Below, piece after piece: positions 49,482-58,077 of a stretch of 64,000 nucleotides of DNA (its first letter is position 1; every line of letters begins with the position of its first letter). The notes beneath the pieces were generated by a model that was given only the letters and a program-made list of their open reading frames with translations, ran no database searches and was not told the origin of the DNA. Where the stretch lies: NCBI RefSeq assembly GCF_001514125.1, contig NZ_KQ948568.1:62001-126000 (forward strand). The letters are read 5' to 3'. A program made the position numbers and the translations under genes. This DNA is from Streptomyces longwoodensis. GTDB taxonomy: Bacteria; Actinomycetota; Actinomycetes; Streptomycetales; Streptomycetaceae.

Positions 49482-49946
49482 ATGACCCCGGCCCAGCGCG
49501 CCCTCGCCCAGCTCGAAGCCTGGCCCGACCTCACCGAGGGTCCGGCCGCCTGCGGGACGGGACGGGCGCTGCGCACCCCGCGCGCGGAGATCGTCCACTT
49601 CCACACCGACCACGAGGTGGACCTCCACCTCACCGGCGGTGCCATCCGGCGCATCGCCGCCGACCTGCGCGCCTCGACGGCGATCCGTCTGCTGCCCGGC
49701 TCCCGCTGGGTGACCGTACGGCTCGACTGCGAGGCCGACCAGCACCTGCTGATGAGCCTGGTCAGCATGGCCCTCAAGGCCCACCAGGGCCCGGGCCCCG
49801 CGGGCGCCCCGGCCCAGCCGCTCGACGGGGTACCCGCACAGGCCACCGCCGGACGCCCGGTCCAGGAGCCGACCGTGCGGCCGCCCACCCCGGAGTGCAA
49901 CCTGCGGCGCGTCATGCTCGTGCCGCGGGACGCGCCGCTGGGCTGA
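49482..49946 (+). CDS. DUF5519 (luciferase-domain) protein
   Basis: A 154-residue protein with the family's core (ALRTPRAEIVHFHTDHEVDL, then RLLPGSRWVTVRLDCEADQHLL) and LLMSLVSMALKAHQ. A Pro-rich tail follows. NCBI families label such proteins luciferase-domain/DUF5519, but no luciferase activity is implied. The ATG at 49482 has no ribosome site; GACGAT eight bases upstream may be a leaderless -10. It is divergent from the pectate lyase-like gene. Confidence 0.75.
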   Translation: MTPAQRALAQLEAWPDLTEGPAACGTGRALRTPRAEIVHFHTDHEVDLHLTGGAIRRIAADLRASTAIRLLPGSRWVTVRLDCEADQHLLMSLVSMALKAHQGPGPAGAPAQPLDGVPAQATAGRPVQEPTVRPPTPECNLRRVMLVPRDAPLG

Positions 49947-50111
49947 GCCGGTGTCGACGGGGTGAGCCCGGGTCGGGCCGGGTCCGTGGCCCAAGTGCTG
50001 CCGGGCGGGAAAACCCGTGGCAGGCACCGGAGTCCGGGCGCTAGCCTCGCCGGCGATGACGACTTTCCCCGTTCCTGGAAGGGGGGTCCCGTCCGCGCAA
50101 GGTGAGTGGTG

Positions 50112-51614
50112 ATGGCCACTCCCCCCGCGAACGGGGACACCCGGTACTCCCTCTGGCTGCGCGTGCGCGAGTTCGCCGTGCCGCCCTCCGTGATCGAGGC
50201 CGCGACCGCCCGGCGCCGTGCCGGTGACTGGGCGGGCGCCTGCGCCGCGGCCGGCGTCGACGTCGACGTCCGGCCCCGTGCCGTCGCCCGCACCCACGGC
50301 CACGACCTCGCCGCCCGGCTGCGCGACGACCTGCGGCACCTCGCGCCCGACCTGCTGCGCTGGCACCTGCCGCGGATCGCCCCCCACGGGCTGCTGCGCC
50401 CCGGCCTCACCCTCACCCTGGCCCGCTACGCCACCGGCCCCGGCGACCCGTCCCCGGTGCACCTCGTCGCCCGCACCGCACCGGCGTGGGCGGACGGGGG
50501 GCAACGGATCAGCCTGGCGCTGTGGGACGGGCAGCAGGGCCGGCGGCCGGCCGCCACGCCCTCGCACCCGTCCCCCTCCCACGGGCACCCCCATCCCCGG
50601 CCCAGCCGGTGGTTCCGGCTGGACCTGCACCGGCACCTGTGGGACGCGCGCCGGGCCGGTGAACTGGCCGGCCGGGCAGGCGCGGTCGATGCCCCAGGCG
50701 GCGATCTCGCCGCGCCGCCAGCGGAGTTGGATGGTCTTCTGCCCCACGACCAGTGGTGTGCCGTCGAACGGTGGGCCGAGGAAGCGGCGTTGGTGCTCCG
50801 CGGCGAGGGGCGGCACGGCGGCGGAACCGTCGCCGTACGGCTCGGCGGGCGGCGACGGCTGGTGCTCGACGTGGGACCGGACGGCGCGGGCGGTGCGCCC
50901 GTGCTGCGGGGCGTGACCCCGGCCACCGCCGGCCGCGCCCGTGTGCTCCCCGCCCTGCCCCACGCGGCCACGTGGGTCCTGCCCGACCTGCACCTGCTGC
51001 GCGCCGGGCTCCTGGACGCGGGTGCGTTGCATCCGCTGGTCGCGGCGGCACTCGTACCGGAACGGGTCAAGGGCGCCGGGGACCGCTCGTCGCGTCCGAC
51101 GGCCCGCGGGCCGAGGCTCGTGGAGTGCCGGGGGGACCTGCACCGCATCGGGCTCGCCGACGGCGTGCTGGTGCCGTGGGACCACTCGCCCGAGGAGATC
51201 CGGCGCGAGGAACTGCTGGCCGCGCTGACCGGCACCCCGCTGCCCTGCCTGCGGGTCATCGCCGAGGCCCACCGCACGCCCGACGACCTCGGCCCGGTCC
51301 GCGAGCGCCTGGACCACGGGGACCTCCCCGGTGCGCTGGCCGTCGTCGAGGACCTGCTGGGGCCCGGCGCGAGCCTGCCCGACGGTGCCCTGCGGGACGA
51401 GCTGGAGGCGGCCGCGCAACGACGCGTCGCCCACGGGCTGTTCCGCGCGGGCCTGGCCGAACCCGGCGGCGGGAGCCGCACCGGGTGGCGCACGCACCCC
51501 AGGCCCACCGGGACACCGGTCGTCCCCGGGCCCCTGCCCGGCCGGGTCGTGCCGGACCACCGCCGCAGCCGGGAGCACCCGTTCCGCCCCCGGCACGCCA
51601 ACCGGTGTCCGTGA
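50112..51614 (+). CDS. Unknown first member of a MoxR/VWA operon
   Basis: A 500-residue protein with no signal peptide or membrane helix that I do not recognise. It contains a 70-residue N-terminal helical part (LRVREFAVPPSVIEAATARR), a mixed middle with Trp-rich strands (DQWCAVERWAEEAALVL, GGGTVAVRLGGRRRLVLDVG), and a helical C-terminus (GDLPGALAVVEDLLGPGA) resembling the N-terminal part (GDWAGACAAAGVDV). The AAGGTGA site suggests ATG at 50112; GTG codons lie at 50106 and 50109. The gene stands 91 bases ahead of a MoxR ATPase with the same direction, so it probably belongs to the same system. Confidence 0.8.
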   Translation: MATPPANGDTRYSLWLRVREFAVPPSVIEAATARRRAGDWAGACAAAGVDVDVRPRAVARTHGHDLAARLRDDLRHLAPDLLRWHLPRIAPHGLLRPGLTLTLARYATGPGDPSPVHLVARTAPAWADGGQRISLALWDGQQGRRPAATPSHPSPSHGHPHPRPSRWFRLDLHRHLWDARRAGELAGRAGAVDAPGGDLAAPPAELDGLLPHDQWCAVERWAEEAALVLRGEGRHGGGTVAVRLGGRRRLVLDVGPDGAGGAPVLRGVTPATAGRARVLPALPHAATWVLPDLHLLRAGLLDAGALHPLVAAALVPERVKGAGDRSSRPTARGPRLVECRGDLHRIGLADGVLVPWDHSPEEIRREELLAALTGTPLPCLRVIAEAHRTPDDLGPVRERLDHGDLPGALAVVEDLLGPGASLPDGALRDELEAAAQRRVAHGLFRAGLAEPGGGSRTGWRTHPRPTGTPVVPGPLPGRVVPDHRRSREHPFRPRHANRCP

Positions 51615-51704
51615 GCCGGCCCCCACCCCGGCCCGACGTTCCCCTGACGCCCTCCGCCCCGGGTGACTCCGTCCGCCACCCCCTACGACCCCAAGGTGAT
51701 GCCC

Positions 51705-52976
51705 ATGCCCGCCCACCCGACCCCCGCCACCCCCTCGCCGTCCACCCACTCCTCGTCCACCGCCCCCGAACTGCCCGAACTCGACGTCGCCCGCGACCTG
51801 TTGGCGCTGCTCGCCGACACCACCACCGAACCCCGCCCCGACACCCAACTGGAGGCGCTCACCCTGGCCGTCGCGGCCGACCTGCCCGTCCTGCTGTGGG
51901 GTGAGCCGGGGATCGGGAAGACCGCCGCGCTGACGCAGCTCGCCGAGGCGCTGGAGCTGCCGCTGACCACGGTGATCGCCAGCGTGCACGAGCCGTCCGA
52001 CTTCTCGGGGCTGCCCGTCGTCGGGGACGACCCGGCCGGGCAGGGCGTGCCGCTGGCCCCGCCGGACTGGGCCGTACGGCTGGTGCGGGCCGGGCGGGGG
52101 CTGCTGTTCCTGGACGAGCTGTCCACGGCGCCGCCCGCCGTGCAGGCGGCGCTGCTGCGGCTGGTGCTGGAACGGCGGATCGGTGCGCTGCGGCTGCCGC
52201 CGGGCGTGCGGATCGTGGCCGCCGCCAACCCGCGGTCCTCGGCGGCCGACGGCTGGGAGCTGAGCCCGCCGCTGGCCAACCGGTTCGTGCACCTGCAGTG
52301 GGTCCACGACCACGAGGTCGTCGTCCGCGGGCTCGGTGGCACCTGGCCCCGCGCGACCCTGCCCCGCCTCGACCCGCGGCGGCTGCCGGACGCGGTGGAC
52401 TTCGCGCGCCGGGCGGTGTGCGGGCTGCTCACCGCCCGGCCGGAGCTGGTGCACCGGCTGCCGTCGGGCGAGGGCCGGCGGGGCGGGCCGTGGCCGTCGC
52501 CGCGCAGCTGGGAGTCGACCCTGCGGCTGGTCGCCTTCGCCACCGCGGCGGACGTGTCACGGGACGTGCTGTCGCTGCTGGTCAGGGGCACCGTCGGAGA
52601 CGGTCCGGGGCTCGAACTGCTGGCGAGCGTGGACCGGATGGACCTGCCCGACCCGGAGACCCTGCTCGCGGACCCGGCCGCCGCCGACCTGCCCCGGCGC
52701 GGTGACCTGCGCCAGGCGGTACTGGACGGCGTGGTCGACGCCGTACGGCGCCGTCCGGGGCGGGACCGCTGGGACGCGGCCTGGGCGCTGCTCGTGCGCG
52801 CGGCCGAGACCGGCGCCCCGGACCTGGTCGTCGTCCCCGCCACCACCCTCGCCTCGCTGCGCCGCGAGGACTGGGACGTCCCGCCGTCGATCGAACGGCT
52901 GACGGGTGTGGTGGCACTGTCGCGGCGGGCGGACCGGGCGGACCGTACGGCGGCGGGCGCCGGGGCCCGCCGGTGA
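51705..52976 (+). CDS. MoxR-type AAA+ ATPase
   Basis: A 423-residue AAA+ ATPase: Walker A GEPGIGKT (66-73), Walker B LLFLDEL (133-139), sensor-1 AAANP, and the MoxR-like SVHEPSDFSGLPVV and PLANRFVHLQW blocks. An N-terminal Ser/Thr/Pro-rich stretch of about 25 residues precedes it. The ATG at 51705 has AAGGTGA a few bases upstream; ATG at 51699 and GTG at 51663 are in frame. Its last codons overlap the VWA gene start (GTGA). MoxR ATPases act as chaperones for VWA partner proteins, which fits this pair. Confidence 0.9.
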   Translation: MPAHPTPATPSPSTHSSSTAPELPELDVARDLLALLADTTTEPRPDTQLEALTLAVAADLPVLLWGEPGIGKTAALTQLAEALELPLTTVIASVHEPSDFSGLPVVGDDPAGQGVPLAPPDWAVRLVRAGRGLLFLDELSTAPPAVQAALLRLVLERRIGALRLPPGVRIVAAANPRSSAADGWELSPPLANRFVHLQWVHDHEVVVRGLGGTWPRATLPRLDPRRLPDAVDFARRAVCGLLTARPELVHRLPSGEGRRGGPWPSPRSWESTLRLVAFATAADVSRDVLSLLVRGTVGDGPGLELLASVDRMDLPDPETLLADPAAADLPRRGDLRQAVLDGVVDAVRRRPGRDRWDAAWALLVRAAETGAPDLVVVPATTLASLRREDWDVPPSIERLTGVVALSRRADRADRTAAGAGARR

Positions 52977-54259
52977 CGGGGGAGCAGGCTTCCCCGGGGG
53001 CCGGCACCGGCGCCCTCGACGTCGGCAAGCTGTACGCGGCCCGGCTGCACGCCGCCCGCGTGCGGCCGTACCTGGCGACCGCCCTGTTCGCGCTGCACAC
53101 CGTGGAGTCGCGGCGGGTGCCGACGATGGCGGTCGACCGGCACTGGCGGTGCTACGTCTCCCCGGCGTTCGTGGACCGCACGCCCCTGGAGGAACTGGCC
53201 GGGGTGTGGGTGCACGAGGTGTCCCACCTGCTGCGCGACCACCACGGGCGCGGTGACCGGGTGGCCCGCGAGCGGGGACTGACCGGCGCGGGGGAGCGGC
53301 TGCGCATGAACATCGCCGCCGATCTGGAGATCAACGACGACGTGTACGGCGACGGCCTCGCCCGCCCCGAGGGCGCCGTCCGGCCGGACGACCTGCGGCT
53401 GCCGGAGGGCAAGGTGATGGAGGACTACCTGCGCCGGTTCCGGCTCGGGCCGCTCACCCAGCACCTCGCCTGGCTGGACTGCGGCAGCGGCGCCGACGGC
53501 CTGCAGCGGGAGTGGGAACTGGGCCCCGAGGGCGCGGACGGGCTGAGCGACCAGGAGCGGGACGCGGTGCGCTTCCGCGTCGCCCGGGGCATCAAGGGCC
53601 GCCCGGGTGACGTGCCGCGGGGCTGGCGGCGGTGGGCCGAGGAGGCGCTCCACCCGCCGCAGCCCTGGCGGCAGCTGCTGGGCGCGGCGATCCGCTCGGC
53701 CGCCTTCGGGGCGGGCACCGGCGACGACTACAGCTACGGCCGCCCGGCCCGGCGCTCGGCCGGGCTGCCCGGGGTCGTCCTGCCCGCCCTGCGGCGCCGG
53801 CCGCCGCGAGTGGCCGTCGTCATCGACACCTCGGGCTCGGTCAGCGATGCCGAACTGGGCAGCGCGCTGCTGGAGGTCACCGCCGTCTCCCGGGCCGTGG
53901 GCGGCCGGCGGGACCAGGTCCGCGTGGTGCCCTGCGACGCGGTGGCCCGCAGCGTGCACCCGCTGTGCCGTGCGGAGGGCATCCCGCTGGTGGGCGGTGG
54001 CGGCACGGACCTGCGCACCGGCTTCGCGAAGGCGTTGCGCACCCGGCCCGCCCCGGACGTCGTCGTGGTCCTGACCGACGGCCAGACCCCCTGGCCGGAC
54101 ACCCGCCCGCCGTGCCGCACGGTGGTGGGCCTGTTCCCACGCCAGGAACCGGACGGCTCCTGGGACGAGAACGACCCCGACTACGTCCCGGACGGACCGC
54201 CCGCCTGGGCACGGACGGTGGTCATCGGGGACGGGGGCGGGAACGGGAGCAGGCCCTGA
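52973..54259 (+). CDS. DUF2201-type metallopeptidase-VWA protein
   Basis: The 428-residue protein has an N-terminal zinc-peptidase-like domain with HEVSH (81-85) within WVHEVSHLLRDH, and ADLEIND (117-123) as a possible further ligand region. The C-terminal VWA domain shows VVIDTSGSVSD (DTSGS, 285-289) with GGGGTDLRTG and VVVLTDGQTP. It is coupled to the MoxR gene by a four-base overlap, so the ATPase and this protein probably form a complex, as in RavA/ViaA. Whether the HExxH motif is active cannot be told from sequence. No signal peptide is seen. Confidence 0.9.
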   Translation: MTGEQASPGAGTGALDVGKLYAARLHAARVRPYLATALFALHTVESRRVPTMAVDRHWRCYVSPAFVDRTPLEELAGVWVHEVSHLLRDHHGRGDRVARERGLTGAGERLRMNIAADLEINDDVYGDGLARPEGAVRPDDLRLPEGKVMEDYLRRFRLGPLTQHLAWLDCGSGADGLQREWELGPEGADGLSDQERDAVRFRVARGIKGRPGDVPRGWRRWAEEALHPPQPWRQLLGAAIRSAAFGAGTGDDYSYGRPARRSAGLPGVVLPALRRRPPRVAVVIDTSGSVSDAELGSALLEVTAVSRAVGGRRDQVRVVPCDAVARSVHPLCRAEGIPLVGGGGTDLRTGFAKALRTRPAPDVVVVLTDGQTPWPDTRPPCRTVVGLFPRQEPDGSWDENDPDYVPDGPPAWARTVVIGDGGGNGSRP

Positions 54260-54712
54260 GGCGCGCCGGGCCGCGGTCGCCCCCGGGCGCCGGGCCGCGG
54301 TCGGGCCCTGGGCGCCTGGCCGTGGTCGGCCCTCGGGCGCCCGGCCGCCGTCGCCCCCGGGCGCCTGGCCCGTCCTCGCCCCGAGACTCTTGGCCCGCCT
54401 TCGCCCCGGGATTTGGCCCGCCTTAACTCCGGGCGTCGGGCCCGCTTAGCTCCGTGACTCTTGGCCCGCCTTCGCCCCGGGATTTGGCCCGCCTTAACTC
54501 CGGGCGTCGGGCCCGCTTTAGCTCCGGGCGTCGGGCCCGCCTTCGCCCCGGGATTTGGCCCGCCTTAACTCCGGGCGTCGGGCCCGCTTTAGCTCCGGGC
54601 GTCGGGCCCGCTTAGCTCCGGGACTCTTGGCCCGCCTTCGCTCCGGGCGCCGGGCCCGCTCTCGCCCCGAGCGCGGGGCCCACCCTCGCCCCGGCCGCCG
54701 TCCCACCCCGCG
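54260..54712. repeat. Intergenic minisatellite with a 71-bp higher-order unit
   Basis: The gap is filled by variants of a 23-24 base unit of the form GGCCCGCYTTMRCYCCGGG plus ATTT or CGTCG. The core holds three copies of a 71-base block starting at 54392, 54463 and 54534, each made of three units. The edges (54260-54391 and 54605-54712) hold more degenerate units. There is no gene. It lies after the VWA stop and just before the SDR promoter. Confidence 0.85.
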
Positions 54713-54731
54713 CGTCTCCTAGGGTGCGACC

Positions 54732-55514
54732 ATGACCACCTCGCAGGCGTACCTCTCCGACTTGTTCTCCCTCGACGGCCGGGTCGCCCTGGTGACCGGG
54801 GGCAGTTCCGGCATCGGGCGGGCCGTGGCCGAGGCGCTGGCGCGGGCCGGCGCGCGGGTCGTGGTCGTGGCCCGCAGGGAGGCCGAACTGGCGAAGACCG
54901 TCGGCGAGTTGGAGGCCCTGGGCGCCCGCGCGGCCTGGGTGAGCGCCGACCTGGGCACGCGGGCCGGGGTGCGCGCGGCGGCCAAGGAGGCGGTCGGCGC
55001 CTTCGGGGAGCCGGACATCCTGGTCAACAGCGCCGGGGTCAACCTGCGCCCCCCGATGGGCGAGGTCGGCGAGGACGTCTGGGACACCACCCTGGCGGTC
55101 AACCTGGAGGCCCCCTTCCTGCTCGGCGAGCGGTTCGGCCCCGGCATGGCCGAGCGCGGCTTCGGGCGGATCATCCACATCAGCTCCCAGCAGGCCCACC
55201 GCGCCTTCGTGCAGAGCGGCGTCTACGGCGTCTCCAAGGGCGGCCTCGAGTCGCTGGCCCGCTCCCAGGCCGAGGCGTGGTCGCCGTACGGCGTCACCAG
55301 CAACACCCTGGTGCCGGGCTTCGTGATGACGCCGCTCAACGCCCGCCTGTCGTCCGACCCCGGGCGGGTCGCCGCCCTCGCCGCCCGCACGATGGTCGGC
55401 CGCAACGGCCTCGCGGAGGACTTCGCCGGGGCCGCGGTGTTCCTGGCGAGCCGGGCCTCCGCCTACGTCACCGGGCAGTCCCTGTTCGTGGACGGCGGGC
55501 TCTCCGTCCACTGA
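54732..55514 (+). CDS. SDR-family oxidoreductase
   Basis: A 260-residue short-chain dehydrogenase: GGSSGIGRAVAEAL (cofactor loop), NSAGVNLRPP, catalytic Ser in IIHISSQQAH, the YGVSK motif (Tyr/Lys) and PGFVMTPLNARLS, ending in a YVTGQSLFVDGGLSVH pattern. It resembles glucose/gluconate-type dehydrogenases. The ATG follows TAGGGT by six bases and has no ribosome site, so it is probably leaderless. Cofactor preference and substrate are unknown. Confidence 0.92.
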   Translation: MTTSQAYLSDLFSLDGRVALVTGGSSGIGRAVAEALARAGARVVVVARREAELAKTVGELEALGARAAWVSADLGTRAGVRAAAKEAVGAFGEPDILVNSAGVNLRPPMGEVGEDVWDTTLAVNLEAPFLLGERFGPGMAERGFGRIIHISSQQAHRAFVQSGVYGVSKGGLESLARSQAEAWSPYGVTSNTLVPGFVMTPLNARLSSDPGRVAALAARTMVGRNGLAEDFAGAAVFLASRASAYVTGQSLFVDGGLSVH

Positions 55515-55579
55515 CCCACTTCCCCTGACCGGGCCGCGGGCTCTCCGTCCACAGACGGCACCTCCCTTGACCGGGCTGC
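55497..55579. repeat. 41-bp imperfect tandem duplication at the SDR 3' end
   Basis: GGGCTCTCCGTCCAC begins at 55497 and again at 55538. The first copy covers the SDR stop codon, the second is outside the gene. The sequences diverge in the middle but share the end (TTGACCGGGCTGC / CTGACCGGGCCGC). Confidence 0.6.
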
Positions 55580-55690
55580 GGACGGGCGGCAGGGTGGGAG
55601 CGCTCCCAGGGCGCGGTGTCCAGGCGCCGTCGCCGTCCGGGCAGGCGTCGCCGTCGCCGTCGCCTCCGCCGAAGCCGAAAGCGGGCCGCC

Positions 55691-56695
55691 ATGCAGAGCC
55701 GGACCAAGCGCCACCTGTCCCCCGCCGACCTCGACGCCCTGCTGCGCGCCTCCGCCGGCGTCGGGTGCCGGGTGGAGGCGGAGCTGACCGACGGCTGGTT
55801 CGCCGCGGCCTACCGGGTCGTCCTCGACGACGGCCGCCCCGCCGTCGTCAAGCTCGCCCCGCCGCCGGACGCCCCGGTGCTGCGCTACGAACGCGGCATC
55901 ACGGCCACGGAGGCGATGGTCTACGGCCGCCTCGCGACCCTCCCGCCCGGTCAGGTGCCCACGCCGGAACTCCTGTACTCCGGCCCGGAGTTCCTGGTCC
56001 TCTCCGTGCTGGACGGCACCCCCTGGGACAAGGCGGCCGACGGCCTGCCGCCGGTCACGCAGAGCGCGCTGCGCCGTGAACTCGGCGCCGTCACCGCCCG
56101 GTTGCACACCCTGACCGCGCCGGACGGCCGGTTCGGCTACCCGGCCCCCGAGGCCGCGCTGTCGGCGCCCGACTGGCCGTCGACCTTCACGCTGATGGTG
56201 GACGCCCTCCTGGAGGACGCCGCTGCCCAGGGGACGTCCCCGCTCGACGTGCCGCCCGCCGACATCCGCGGCCTCGTCGCCGAGGGCAAGGGTGTCCTCG
56301 CCGAGGTCACCGAGCCCCGCCTGGTCCACTTCGACCTGTGGCCGGGCAACGTCTTCGTCGACGTCCCCGCCGGTGGGAAGGGCCCGCGGGCACCCCGGAT
56401 CACCGGCCTCATCGACCACGAAAGGGCGTTCTGGGGCGACCCGGTGGCCGAGCTGGTCTCCCTCGCCTTCGGCGGCGACACCGGCCCGGACAGCGACCTG
56501 GTCGCCGGGTACACCGAGGCCGGCGGCCGCCTCGACCCCACCCCGGCCGTCCGCCACCGGCTGGCCCTGTACCGCCTCTACCTGGGCCTGCTCCTCGTGG
56601 TCGAGTGCGGCCCGCGCGGCTACGCCGGCGACCACCTGGCCTTCTGCCGCCGCACCCTGGCCGGGGCCGTGGCGGACCTGCGCGCGCTGGGGTAG
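55691..56695 (+). CDS. APH/ChoK-type phosphotransferase
   Basis: A 334-residue kinase-like protein: VVKLAP (ATP-anchoring Lys), the catalytic HFDLWPGNVFVD block and a metal-binding LIDHERAFWGDPVAEL block. It belongs to the aminoglycoside phosphotransferase/kinase superfamily and phosphorylates a small molecule hydroxyl, but the acceptor is unknown; many family members are not resistance genes. The start at 55691 has only a weak ribosome site; the frame is open to 55616 in Arg-rich sequence. Confidence 0.85.
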   Translation: MQSRTKRHLSPADLDALLRASAGVGCRVEAELTDGWFAAAYRVVLDDGRPAVVKLAPPPDAPVLRYERGITATEAMVYGRLATLPPGQVPTPELLYSGPEFLVLSVLDGTPWDKAADGLPPVTQSALRRELGAVTARLHTLTAPDGRFGYPAPEAALSAPDWPSTFTLMVDALLEDAAAQGTSPLDVPPADIRGLVAEGKGVLAEVTEPRLVHFDLWPGNVFVDVPAGGKGPRAPRITGLIDHERAFWGDPVAELVSLAFGGDTGPDSDLVAGYTEAGGRLDPTPAVRHRLALYRLYLGLLLVVECGPRGYAGDHLAFCRRTLAGAVADLRALG

Positions 56696-56732
56696 GCGCC
56701 GTCACCCGGTCCGGGGCGGGCGCGACCCGGAC

Positions 56733-57722
56733 TCAGCCCAGGCACACCACGAGCAGGCAGAGCCGGGTCTGCTGACCGGGGGAGGTGGCCGCCGGGTCGG
56801 GTGCCGGCTGGGTGGTGGGCGCCGGGGCCTGGGGCGCCGGGTCGGTGGCCGCCGCCGGCTGGTCGGCCGGGGTCGTACGGGGAGCCTCCCCGGTCATCGG
56901 CGCCGTGGTGGCCGTCCCCGACCCGGCGGTGTCCGAGCCGACCTGGCGCGGCGCGGCCGCGGAGTCCGGGCGGGCCGCGGTGGGGTGGGCCGCACGGGCG
57001 CCCGGCGCGGAGGGACCGGTGGCGCCTGCCGGGGTGCCCGCGGCCGGTGACTGCGTGCGGGGCATGGTGCGGGCCGGGGCGGAGACCGGGGACGCCGGTG
57101 CGGCCGCCGTCGTACCGCCCGTGTCGTCGTCCCGCACCTGTTCGCGTGCCGCGCCCATGGCCCGGTCGTCCGGCGCCGCTGCCGCCTGGGTGCGGTCGGG
57201 CGCGTGCCGGTCGAGCGAGGCGAGCGTCAGACCGCCGCCGACGAGCGCCACGGCCGTCGCCACCACGGCCCGTCGCTGGCTCTTCTTCCAGCGCACCCGC
57301 TGACGACGCCGCGCGGCACGGCCCCGCGGGGCGGGCGGCGCGTCGGGGAGGACGCCGGTCTCCGTTCCGTGGGCGTCGGCCGTGTCGTCCGTGTCGGCCG
57401 TGTCGTCGGCGGCGTCCTCGTGCCAGGACGGCGGAAGGACGGACCCGGGCTCCCGCGACACGTCGTCCCAGGCGCCCCGGGGTTCTGCGGGGCCCGTCGG
57501 ACCCGCGGGACGCATGGGCCTCGGCACGGTGGAGGCGGCCCGGCCGGGCCGTCCGGAAGCCCCGGAGCCGCCGTCGGCCCCTCCCGCACCCCCCGCGTCC
57601 CCCACCGCGAACGGCCGGCGGCCCTCCGTGCCGGGCGGGGCGATGTCCGGGGCGTAGGCGCCGCACCCGGGGCACACCAGGGCGCCGTTGAGGTGCCGGC
57701 GACACGCGGAGCAGTAGTCCAT
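56733..57722 (-). CDS. SCO2400-family zinc-ribbon membrane protein
   Basis: The 329-residue protein begins with MDYCSACRRHLNGALVCPGC, a two-CxxC zinc ribbon typical of the SCO2400 family. A Gly/Ala/Pro-rich linker, a basic stretch (ARRRQRVRWKKSQRRA), one membrane helix (VVATAVALVGGGLTLASL) and a long Ala/Thr/Pro-rich extracellular tail ending in CLLVVCLG follow. AGGAAGA precedes the ATG. The family is of unknown function. It is convergent with the phosphotransferase gene. Confidence 0.85.
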   Translation of the reverse strand: MDYCSACRRHLNGALVCPGCGAYAPDIAPPGTEGRRPFAVGDAGGAGGADGGSGASGRPGRAASTVPRPMRPAGPTGPAEPRGAWDDVSREPGSVLPPSWHEDAADDTADTDDTADAHGTETGVLPDAPPAPRGRAARRRQRVRWKKSQRRAVVATAVALVGGGLTLASLDRHAPDRTQAAAAPDDRAMGAAREQVRDDDTGGTTAAAPASPVSAPARTMPRTQSPAAGTPAGATGPSAPGARAAHPTAARPDSAAAPRQVGSDTAGSGTATTAPMTGEAPRTTPADQPAAATDPAPQAPAPTTQPAPDPAATSPGQQTRLCLLVVCLG

Positions 57723-58077
57723 CTGCGGTCTTCCTGGTTCGACTGCGCCGTGGGCCCGCCGGGTCCACGGCCTGGTCCCGCTCGCACGGGGGGTCGAGCG
57801 GCCAGTCACGCTAACGAGGCTTTGGCCAGGCCGTGTGCAGCGTGTGTGGTGCTCCTGCACGGATTCCGGGCGGCTCACGTGGACCGGAGCCGCGCCGCTC
57901 CGTACCGTCCCGTCCCGCGCACGCACCGTCGCCGCCCGGCCCGGCCCGCCGCCCGCTCCCGCGCCGGCTCCGCGCCCCGGGTGAAACCCCCGCACCACGC
58001 GGGCCCGGTGGGCCGTGTCGTACGCCGCCGTCGGCATAGTGGCGGGCGCCCCCGCTTCCCACCGGCAGGAGAACCCC
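57723..58077. other. Intergenic region between divergent genes
   Basis: This 355-base gap separates the SCO2400-family start from the VOC gene. Short frames here are Arg/Pro-rich and look like composition noise. GCATAGT at 58034-58040 may be the -10 of the VOC promoter. I see no repeat, RNA gene or other signal. Confidence 0.5.

Noticed and set aside
49428..52454. A 1008-codon open frame on the minus strand
   Set aside because: It is antisense to the DUF5519, unknown and MoxR genes, with no domain or ribosome site.
54260..54712. The repeat array as a possible CRISPR
   Set aside because: Units are directly adjacent, with no unique spacers, and no cas genes are near.
55691..56695. Aminoglycoside resistance gene
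   Set aside because: The family includes many small-molecule kinases; nothing in the sequence specifies an aminoglycoside acceptor.
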